From: an uncultured Flavobacteriales bacterium
GTDB lineage: Bacteria > Bacteroidota > Bacteroidia > Flavobacteriales_D > Sanyastnellaceae
Assembly (NCBI GenBank): GCA_938092195.1
Contig: CALKHD010000243.1
Coordinates: 1-5,430 of the forward strand
Length of the DNA stretch: 5,430 nucleotides
Direction: 5' to 3'
A program made the position numbers and the translations under genes. Numbering within the stretch: the stretch's first letter is position 1; each line of letters opens with the position of its first letter. Under the pieces are notes generated by a model, which saw nothing but the letters and a program-made list of their open reading frames with translations, ran no database searches and was not told the origin of the DNA. This document shows, piece after piece, positions 1-5,430 of the stretch.

Positions 1-225
1 GCCGGCGTTCCAATAGTTCATCACGGCCAAAGCACCGATGGGGGGGAGCATCAATGCCAAGCTGGTTCCCTGGGCGGCCATTTGCGACATGCCCATGAAG
101 TACATCAGGGCCGGCACGATGAGCAATCCACCGCCAATGCCAATGAAGCCGCTGAGGCAGCCAGCTGCTGCTCCGATGAGCAAGAGGACAATCAATGCTT
201 GGGCATCCATGGAGCGGGGTTTCAT
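1..225 (-). CDS. TauE/SafE family permease, partial (N-terminal 75 codons)
   Basis: This is an inner-membrane permease of the TauE/SafE family, whose characterised members export sulfite, sulfoacetate or related anions; the substrate here cannot be told. The visible part starts MKPRSMDAQALIVLLL, then a hydrophobic helix (about residues 10-26), the glycine-rich family signature GFIGIGGGLLIVPAL (residues 26-40), a short loop containing the conserved AAQGTSLA stretch (51-58), and a second hydrophobic helix with LPP (60-62) running to the edge. Family members are usually about 240-270 residues, so most of the protein lies outside. The ATG at 223-225 shares a base with the TAA of the upstream outer-membrane protein gene (TAATG), which suggests translational coupling. 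A second in-frame ATG at 208-210 (residue 6) is an alternative start; neither has a visible Shine-Dalgarno. The family call is firm; the substrate is unknown. Confidence 0.88.
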   Translation of the reverse strand, partial: MKPRSMDAQALIVLLLIGAAAGCLSGFIGIGGGLLIVPALMYFMGMSQMAAQGTSLALMLPPIGALAVMNYWNAG

Positions 226-3200
226 TAAAAATCTGTAGAAAGGGACAGTTGAAATACCCGATCCAAAATCAGGCCGTCGTCTACCCCCCAGCCCCAGTCG
301 GCGCGAACGAAGTAGCCCAGCAGCTGGGTGCGCAAACCAAAGCCAAAGTCCCAAATGATGGGCTCTCTATTGTTGTCTACGGTGATGGTCACCGGGTATT
401 GCTCCAAGGTTGTGGAGTTGAACGAGTTTTCATCGCTGTATGGATCCGACCCTGTCCAGGCCGATCCAATGTCAAAAAACCCAACCGCTTGAAAGTGTTT
501 CATCAGCGGAGTGAGGGTCTTCTTGGGCATCAGGGTGGCAAAAACCGGGATGCGCAGTTCGGCGTTCGCCACGGCAAAACTGGTTCCATTTCGTGCATTG
601 CGAACAAACCCGCGCATGGGCGTGGCTGCGGTTTGGTAGGCAAATTCTCCCTCGGGCAGTGGCATGGCCCCGTCGATGGTTGGGATGAGGGATTCGTGCA
701 CACCACCTAAGTAGTGGAGCAGCCCTCGCTCGCCAAAGGAAGAGTTGCCTGCAGCCCGCAAACAAAGTGTGACCCTGCGGAAGATGGGGAGGTAGCGCCT
801 GGCATCGAACCCAGCCACCAGCAGCTGTCCACCATTTCCATCTGGGGGAGAGAGCATTTCGATCCAAGCCTTGGCGCGGGTTCCGCTTCTCAAGTTCAAG
901 CTGCGTTCGCGGCTGTCGTCAAACACCCAGCTGAGTGTTCCGCCAATCCCTTGGTTGTAGATGTCGCTTCTGGAAGCGTTGAAAGGGTCGGTGGAAAGCA
1001 GTGCGATGCGGTCGAGACGGTAAGTCAGCTGCGCCCGGAGACTCATGGTTTCGCTGAAAGGGATGGTCCTTCGGTAGTGAACGGCATGGGTGTGTGTCCG
1101 GGTCAAAGCACCGATTTCTGAATTCAATCCTTCGTTGCCTTGTCGTTCAATGATCCACTGACGGTCGACTTTTCGCTCCAAGTCCTGATGGCTCAATACG
1201 AACGTTGAGTTTTCGAGGCTTCCGGCCAATCGGACCCCCCCCACCCATTTTCGGTTTTCATGCAAATCGGAGGCGCCGATTTTGATCAGGCCACTGAGTC
1301 CAGGAAAGCTCGAGCTGGGCCCGGAGAAAGGCTGATAGAAAGAGGTAGCAAACGTATTGTCGACTTGACTCAACAGCTGATCCACCGCGTAGTTGGTGCG
1401 ATAGGGCAACGGAGAGGGGATGGTGGGCAAAGAGGCCGGGACGATTTCGGTCCTGTCGCTCACTGCAGAGCCGGTCGGCTCGGTGGACGAAAGTCTGGCC
1501 TTCTCCCGTTCGAATTCGAACACATATTGCGCGTAATCCACCTGTCCGGGGAGAAGTTCTGGCTGTCCATCCGGAAGGAAGCCGCTCTCTTCGCTGTCCA
1601 ATCCGACTTCTTGAATTCCAGCCCTCTGTATCCATCTGGCGTCGGGCAGCTCGGGGGCTTCGGCGACCCGCCAAACATCGCGTCCCTTGTCCACGGTCAG
1701 TGCGCCCCATCTAGAAGGGTTTTCCTGAAGTGAGAACGATTGAACCGCCCTGTCCAGGTGCAACCAGGGCGCTGTGCGCGTGAAATACCGGTAGTGAATG
1801 GCGGTGTCAACCCTCAAAATGGCGCTGTCTTGAATCGCCAGGTAGAGGGACTGAGTGTCACCCGCCTCGCGAAAAGCAAACTTCCCCTGTGCCAATGCTT
1901 GGGGCTGCACTTCGTCCTCATCTTGGGTGTCCGTAAGCCGCTCAAAGGTGTTGTCATCCATGTGGTAAATCCACAAGTCGCGTTGCTGAGGCACGGGCCA
2001 TGGGAGCGCATCTTCGGGCGCCTCAGGTCGGTTGCTGCTGAAGACCAAGGATCGTCCATCGGGCATCCAGTCCGGGTGCAAATCGTCCCATTCATCGTCC
2101 CAAAGCGAGACTTGAGATCCGGCCAGGGTGTTGTAGACATACAGGTCGCTTTGTCCAGCATTGACACCGCTAAACACGATTTTCCTCCCATCGGGTGACC
2201 AGTCCAAATGGATGACTTTTTCGATGCGAAACAACTCACGCTCCACAGATTCTTTCGTTCGAACATCTGTGGTGGTCAGAAAAGCCCGCCCCCGAGATTC
2301 GTGAACATGCGCGAGAATGGGTTCAGTGGGGTGCCATGCCAGCACAGGATAGGTGAGGTCGACAATGCGCTCCAGTTTGTGGTCGTATTTGCCAATGCAG
2401 CGCTTGTGCTGACCATCTGATACCCAAACCCGGGCTTGGCCCCGTTCGTCTGTGGTCCATGCCGTCCAATCGCCATCGAAGGACTGAGCGAACCTCCGGT
2501 GCTGGTATTTCCGTTTGGCACGATGGGGAAGGTCACCCAAATGGCTGCGCTTCTGGGATGTTGAGCGGACTTCCAATTCCTGTCCAAAAAAGTCGGGCCC
2601 AGAGGCGTCGGCGTCGGCAGATTGAATCAAGTAATGGGCCTGCGCCGCAGAAAGCACCCCTTCAAGGTCAAAACCGATTCGGCGGAATGCAGCATCCAGT
2701 GTTCGGCCTGACTTGAACCCGCTGAGCACATCCATGGCCGATTGACGGCCAAAGGTTTCCATGAGAAAATGCCACAAAGCTTCACCCGCGATCCGGGCGT
2801 CTGACGGATCCAGCACCTGGATTTCTCGCATTTGACCGCGGGCCACAAGATCGTCCAATGCGGGAATGTCTTCAGGGTTCATGGGCCCAGCGAGGGCATT
2901 GACCATGCCGTCCTCCATCCAAACAGGGAGGTCATACAGCTGGACGTTTTTGACCACATCCTTCCAATCATCGCCGTACAGATTCTGCCGAATCATCACC
3001 CGGTAAAGTCCCTTTCGGAGTTGATCTCGAAAAGCGGCACGGTCTCCATCGAACCACGCAAACAGCTTTTTTCCCTTGATGACGGTGCTGCCGCCAACAT
3101 TTCCCGCATCGGAGCCGTCGATGCCAATGTTGCTTTGTCTAAAATCTGCGTGTTTGTTGTAGACCAAGACGTCCACGGACCCTTCCAGCCTCATCTGCAT

Positions 3201-3449
3201 GGTCGCCTCCGCTTCAGGGAGGTCGGTCATCAAACTGTAGAGGGCATGGTTGGCCAAATTTCTCCCGCCCTGATAGAAGTGGACTTCGAAGGGGTCGCCG
3301 CCCAAATATTGCCAGTCAAATGTGCGGTACTGTATCCTTTGCTGGCCAAAGACCATGTCCAGACCATTGTGGAATTGACCCCGTGCAGCGCTTGGCAGAA
3401 GCACAGCAAACAGCAGAACAAAAAATCCCGGGCACTGGCGGATGGGCAT
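225..3449 (-). CDS. Exported propeller-barrel protein: degenerate peptidase_MA-like region, PD40/TolB-like propeller, Omp85/BamA-like barrel
   Basis: A 1074-residue outer-membrane protein of unknown function. Residues 1-24 form a signal peptide (Arg4, hydrophobic core 9-19, probable cleavage after SAARG). Residues 27-62 hold an aromatic-rich entry segment (RIQYRTFDWQYL). Residues about 88-275 resemble a peptidase_MA-like gluzincin domain, including LPVWMEDGMVNAL (174-186), but the expected HExxH helix reads GLYRVMIRQNLYG (147-159), so no zinc site is visible. Residues about 318-560 are a beta-propeller with PD40/TolB-type repeats: WHPTE (372), WSPDG (417) and WMPDG (461), each followed by strands such as IVFSG or LVFSS. 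A polar, proline-rich linker (about 600-680) leads to a C-terminal beta-barrel (about 700-1074) with an MRGF motif (945-948), like the VRGF loop-6 motif of Omp85 proteins, then AELRIPVF, GFFDIGSAW and a terminal Phe. The start is fixed by a TAG codon immediately upstream. I infer a role in envelope biogenesis or transport; it is not the essential BamA, since no POTRA repeats are visible. Confidence 0.88.
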   Translation of the reverse strand: MPIRQCPGFFVLLFAVLLPSAARGQFHNGLDMVFGQQRIQYRTFDWQYLGGDPFEVHFYQGGRNLANHALYSLMTDLPEAEATMQMRLEGSVDVLVYNKHADFRQSNIGIDGSDAGNVGGSTVIKGKKLFAWFDGDRAAFRDQLRKGLYRVMIRQNLYGDDWKDVVKNVQLYDLPVWMEDGMVNALAGPMNPEDIPALDDLVARGQMREIQVLDPSDARIAGEALWHFLMETFGRQSAMDVLSGFKSGRTLDAAFRRIGFDLEGVLSAAQAHYLIQSADADASGPDFFGQELEVRSTSQKRSHLGDLPHRAKRKYQHRRFAQSFDGDWTAWTTDERGQARVWVSDGQHKRCIGKYDHKLERIVDLTYPVLAWHPTEPILAHVHESRGRAFLTTTDVRTKESVERELFRIEKVIHLDWSPDGRKIVFSGVNAGQSDLYVYNTLAGSQVSLWDDEWDDLHPDWMPDGRSLVFSSNRPEAPEDALPWPVPQQRDLWIYHMDDNTFERLTDTQDEDEVQPQALAQGKFAFREAGDTQSLYLAIQDSAILRVDTAIHYRYFTRTAPWLHLDRAVQSFSLQENPSRWGALTVDKGRDVWRVAEAPELPDARWIQRAGIQEVGLDSEESGFLPDGQPELLPGQVDYAQYVFEFEREKARLSSTEPTGSAVSDRTEIVPASLPTIPSPLPYRTNYAVDQLLSQVDNTFATSFYQPFSGPSSSFPGLSGLIKIGASDLHENRKWVGGVRLAGSLENSTFVLSHQDLERKVDRQWIIERQGNEGLNSEIGALTRTHTHAVHYRRTIPFSETMSLRAQLTYRLDRIALLSTDPFNASRSDIYNQGIGGTLSWVFDDSRERSLNLRSGTRAKAWIEMLSPPDGNGGQLLVAGFDARRYLPIFRRVTLCLRAAGNSSFGERGLLHYLGGVHESLIPTIDGAMPLPEGEFAYQTAATPMRGFVRNARNGTSFAVANAELRIPVFATLMPKKTLTPLMKHFQAVGFFDIGSAWTGSDPYSDENSFNSTTLEQYPVTITVDNNREPIIWDFGFGLRTQLLGYFVRADWGWGVDDGLILDRVFQLSLSTDF

Positions 3450-3509
3450 CTAACGAGCAAAGTACAAACCATGAAGGGCGTTTGCCTCAGATGAGGGAAC
3501 TTGGTCCCC
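3450..3509. promoter_or_regulatory. Divergent intergenic spacer, likely carrying two start regions
   Basis: This 60-base spacer separates the outward-facing starts of the outer-membrane protein gene (minus) and the hydrolase gene (plus), so both promoters must lie here or inside the coding ends. On the minus strand TACTTTGC (3457-3464) resembles the Bacteroidota -7 element TAnnTTTG with one base missing between TA and TTTG; no convincing TTG -33 box sits at the right distance, and use of this site would leave only a few untranslated bases. On the plus strand I see no good match. GAGGG at 3493-3497 is a possible ribosome binding site for the hydrolase. That promoters are present is inferred from gene orientation; the exact boxes are not established. 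Confidence 0.35.
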
Positions 3510-4175
3510 ATGTTTGTACAGACTTGCAACGCTTTTTCTGAAAACACCGTCGTTGTTCACGATGGTGAAGGGGGAGCCATCGTGTTCGACCCCGGAATGT
3601 CCAGCCCTGCCGAATGGGCAGAATTTGAGCATTCGCTCCAGGAAAGAGGGTGGACCCCCAAGGCTGTATTGATGACCCATGCCCACCTCGACCATGTGTT
3701 GGGGTGCGCCGGAATGGCCAGCCGTTATGGTTTGCATCCACAACTGCTTGCAGCGGACGAGCCGACCTATGGCATGGCTCCAAGGGCGGCAGAGATGTAC
3801 GGCGTTCCCATGGATCCCTTGCCCGATTTGCACCCAACCCGCCTGGAAGACGGGAAGTCAATTCGGCTGGGCAAGTTGGTGCTCGAAGTCAAGTGGACCC
3901 CGGGCCATGCTCCGGGCCATGTGGTGTTCGTCGACACCGCAAATCAAAGGGTCATTGGAGGAGATGTGCTGTTCCAAGGCAGTGTGGGACGAACGGATTT
4001 GCCAGGGGGCGATTCGGACGTCTTGGCCCAGAGCATAGAAAAGGTGTTGTATGCGTTGCCCGATTCATTCGAGGTGTGGCCAGGCCACGGGCCTTCCACC
4101 ACCATAGGTCAAGAAAAACGATCCAACCCATTCGTCAACGGGAAGGGGACAGGCATGATGCAAGTTGGCCGATGA
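3510..4175 (+). CDS. MBL-fold metallo-hydrolase, YcbL/glyoxalase II-like
   Basis: A cytoplasmic metallo-beta-lactamase-fold hydrolase of 221 residues, the size of the small YcbL-type glyoxalase II relatives that cleave thioesters such as S-lactoylglutathione. Residues counted from the ATG: the opening FVQTCNAFSENTVVV matches the usual family start; VFDPG (25-29); the metal-binding motif THAHLDH with His57, His59, Asp61 and His62; TPGHAPGH with His133; GGDVLF with bridging Asp152; and PGHGPST with His193. All expected ligands for a two-metal site are present, followed by the family ending GQEKRSNPF. There is no signal peptide. The C-terminal substrate-binding extension of full-length glyoxalase II is absent, so the physiological thiol substrate is uncertain. 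An in-frame TTG at 3501 would add three residues and sits closer to GAGGG (3493-3497), but the ATG fits the family N-terminus better; a stop at 3492-3494 rules out anything earlier. It is a single gene, divergent from one neighbour and convergent with the other. Confidence 0.92.
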   Translation: MFVQTCNAFSENTVVVHDGEGGAIVFDPGMSSPAEWAEFEHSLQERGWTPKAVLMTHAHLDHVLGCAGMASRYGLHPQLLAADEPTYGMAPRAAEMYGVPMDPLPDLHPTRLEDGKSIRLGKLVLEVKWTPGHAPGHVVFVDTANQRVIGGDVLFQGSVGRTDLPGGDSDVLAQSIEKVLYALPDSFEVWPGHGPSTTIGQEKRSNPFVNGKGTGMMQVGR

Positions 4176-4177
4176 CG

Positions 4178-4193
4178 GCAGGTTTGAGCCTGC
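4178..4193. terminator. Small hairpin between convergent genes, possible bidirectional terminator
   Basis: GCAGGT and GCCTGC form a six-pair stem (one G-U pair) around a TTGA loop, filling most of the 19-base gap between the stop codons of the hydrolase and the kinase. For plus-strand transcription a run of five T (4202-4206) follows, but eight bases past the stem; for minus-strand transcription no T-run follows. The position between two converging genes supports a terminator role, while the short stem and displaced T-run make it weak. Confidence 0.4.
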
Positions 4194-4194
4194 G

Positions 4195-5238
4195 TTAGGC
4201 CTTTTTGAGGGTAAAGGAGAACGTGGATCCTTTCTTGGGTGTGGAGCGAACCGAAATGCTCTGGTCGTGGGCTTCAATGATGTGCTTCACAATGGAAAGG
4301 CCCAAACCACTTCCGCCCGCATTTCGCGATCGGCTTTTGTCCACGCGGTAAAACCGCTCAAAAATCCGAGGCAAATGTTCCTCTGACATTCCGATCCCAT
4401 CGTCGGCCACTTCGATGAGCACCTGCTCTTCCATGTCAAAAAACCGAACCTGTGTCTTGCCTTCTTCTTTGCCGTAGCGAAGGCTGTTGGAGATCAAGTT
4501 GGTGACCACCTGTTCGATTTTTGGGGCATCGCCCAACACTTCCACATTGCGTCGTCCGTCGTCGACGAATTCAACTTGGACTCCAAAGCGCTTGGCCTTT
4601 TGCTCCAGCTCGTCAATGACTTCAACGACCAAGTCAGACAGGTTGAACGGGGCCAAATCCAGCTCAAGTGATCCACCTTCAATTTTGGTGATCACGTCCA
4701 AGTCGTCAATCAAAGCGGCCATGCGGTCTGTGTTTTTGGCGGCCTTGATCAGAAACTTCCGATTGTTGTCGGGGTCTTCCAATGCGCCTTCCAAGAGGGT
4801 CAGGATGTACCCTTGAATGTTGAAGACAGGGGTCTTGAGCTCATGCGCCAAGTTTCCGATGAAGTCCTTGCGAAAGCTGTCCTGCTCTTTGAGCTGAGAA
4901 ATCTCCTTGACCCTTTCGGTGGCCCAATCCATCACGTCGTGCTGGACTTTCTCCATCACATCCTCATTCATTCGAACGTCTTTGGCCCGCTCCTTTGTGC
5001 TTTTGAATCGGTGAATGTTCTTGTAGATGATGCGGACTTTTTGGTAAATGAACCGCTCGATGGAGCTGTAAATGATGGCCGAAGCCAACACAAAAAGACC
5101 CAGTGAAAACAGAGCATAGGCCTGCAGGGGGGGATGAATTCCGTACAGCCACATCACCAGGATGCACAGCCCCAAACCAAACAAGGTGATCACGAAGGCC
5201 GAAGCAATGGCGACCCCTCTCGGTGTGCGAATGTTCAT
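4195..5238 (-). CDS. PhoR-like sensor histidine kinase
   Basis: A 347-residue inner-membrane sensor kinase, partner of the response regulator encoded just upstream. Two hydrophobic helices (about residues 8-32 and 38-60) are joined by only about six residues (GIHPPL), so there is practically no periplasmic sensor domain. A charged linker (61-122) with coiled-coil character follows and shows no clear PAS domain. The HisKA dimerisation helix carries AHELKTP with the phospho-acceptor His132, then IQGYILTLLEGAL. The ATP-binding domain has the N box VTNLISNSLRYG (245-256, Asn247 and Asn251), G1 box VADDGIGM (277-284), F box RIFERFYRVDKSR (291-303) and G2 box GGSGLGLSIVK (308-318). All catalytic motifs are intact. 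The ATG overlaps the regulator stop as ATGA (5235-5238), indicating translational coupling. The sequence style matches kinases usually named PhoR in Flavobacteriia, but a phosphate-sensing role is not shown by anything here. Confidence 0.94.
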   Translation of the reverse strand: MNIRTPRGVAIASAFVITLFGLGLCILVMWLYGIHPPLQAYALFSLGLFVLASAIIYSSIERFIYQKVRIIYKNIHRFKSTKERAKDVRMNEDVMEKVQHDVMDWATERVKEISQLKEQDSFRKDFIGNLAHELKTPVFNIQGYILTLLEGALEDPDNNRKFLIKAAKNTDRMAALIDDLDVITKIEGGSLELDLAPFNLSDLVVEVIDELEQKAKRFGVQVEFVDDGRRNVEVLGDAPKIEQVVTNLISNSLRYGKEEGKTQVRFFDMEEQVLIEVADDGIGMSEEHLPRIFERFYRVDKSRSRNAGGSGLGLSIVKHIIEAHDQSISVRSTPKKGSTFSFTLKKA

Positions 5239-5430
5239 TCTTCGTTGAACTTGTAGCCCACCCCTTTGACCGTTTTGAAGTGGTGCTCACCGAGCTTCTC
5301 GCGCAGCTTCCGAATGTGCACATCAATGGTGCGATCACCGACCACCACATCGTTTCCCCAGACCTTCGACAGAATGGCGCTTCGGGTAAAGACCTTGCCG
5401 GGTTGAGAGACCAACAAGGACAGCAATTCA
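5235..5430 (-). CDS. OmpR/PhoB-type response regulator, partial (C-terminal DNA-binding domain)
   Basis: The last 64 full codons of a two-component response regulator; the receiver domain with the phospho-acceptor Asp lies beyond the right edge. What is visible is the winged-helix DNA-binding domain: ELLSLLVSQPGKVFTRSAIL, the helix and turn common to the OmpR/PhoB class, then a recognition helix RTIDVHIRKLREKLG and the terminal wing FKTVKGVGYKF, ending in NEE. The stop TGA (5235-5237) overlaps the kinase ATG, so the pair form one operon with the regulator first. It would act as a cytoplasmic transcription factor phosphorylated by the neighbouring kinase; its target genes cannot be inferred here. 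The class is clear, but the subclass (PhoB, RprY or other) is not. Confidence 0.93.
   Translation of the reverse strand, partial: ELLSLLVSQPGKVFTRSAILSKVWGNDVVVGDRTIDVHIRKLREKLGEHHFKTVKGVGYKFNEE

Noticed and set aside
195..710. A 171-codon open frame on the plus strand opposite the barrel-encoding region.
   Set aside because: It lies antisense to the conserved barrel C-terminus, has no recognisable motifs, and overlaps the real permease start on the other strand.
1235..1242. A run of eight C, and a run of seven G at 40-46, considered as possible frameshift sites.
   Set aside because: Both are read through in frame by proteins that stay coherent on each side (WVGGVR and LPPIGAL), so no frameshift is indicated.
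2900..3020. Calling the large protein an active metallopeptidase.
   Set aside because: No HExxH is present in the region where the domain would require it, so an enzymatic call is not supported.
2832..3494. A 220-codon open frame on the plus strand opposite the 5' end of the large outer-membrane protein gene, reaching into the divergent spacer.
   Set aside because: The opposite strand encodes a coherent exported protein with signal peptide and domains; the antisense product has no recognisable domain and its existence is explained by codon bias.
3650..4198. A 182-codon open frame on the plus strand in another frame within the hydrolase gene.
   Set aside because: The hydrolase frame carries all metal-binding motifs; this one is rich in Arg, Gly and Pro with no domain, typical of a shadow frame.
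4197..4202. AGGCCT palindrome next to the T-run, considered as part of the terminator stem.
   Set aside because: It leaves no room for a loop and lies inside the kinase 3' coding end; a six-base palindrome is expected by chance.

Overview
The window looks like ordinary chromosomal DNA from a member of the Bacteroidota, probably Flavobacteriia-like, with fairly high G+C (about 50-58 % in the lines I sampled by eye). The clues are a sensor kinase and response-regulator C-terminus of the type common in that phylum, a large outer-membrane protein joining a propeller to an Omp85-like barrel (a form I associate with Bacteroidota and Gemmatimonadota), and weak or absent Shine-Dalgarno sequences at most starts. 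The assignment rests on recognised protein style, not on a marker gene.

Layout from left to right. (1) Bases 1-225, minus strand: first 75 codons of a TauE/SafE-family membrane permease that runs off the left edge. (2) Bases 225-3449, minus strand: one 1074-residue exported protein with a signal peptide, a peptidase_MA-like region that has lost its zinc motif, a TolB/PD40-type beta-propeller, and a C-terminal Omp85/BamA-like barrel ending in Phe. Its stop codon overlaps the permease start as TAATG, so the two are almost certainly co-transcribed. (3) Bases 3450-3509: a 60-base divergent spacer. (4) Bases 3510-4175, plus strand: a YcbL/glyoxalase II-like metallo-beta-lactamase-fold hydrolase with all metal ligands in place. 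(5) Bases 4176-4194: a short convergent spacer containing a small hairpin. (6) Bases 4195-5238, minus strand: a PhoR-like sensor histidine kinase with two membrane segments and essentially no periplasmic domain. (7) Bases 5235-5430, minus strand: C-terminal DNA-binding domain of an OmpR/PhoB-type response regulator, cut by the right edge, overlapping the kinase start by ATGA.

The genes form three transcription units: a regulator-kinase operon reading left, a single hydrolase reading right towards it, and an outer-membrane-protein/permease operon reading left from a shared divergent spacer. No RNA genes, mobile elements, CRISPR arrays or long repeats are visible. Coding density is very high and no stretch over 300 bases lacks a gene. 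The most interesting object is the three-module outer-membrane protein with its inactivated peptidase-like region, coupled to a small-molecule exporter. I see no convincing evidence of a wholly new system.
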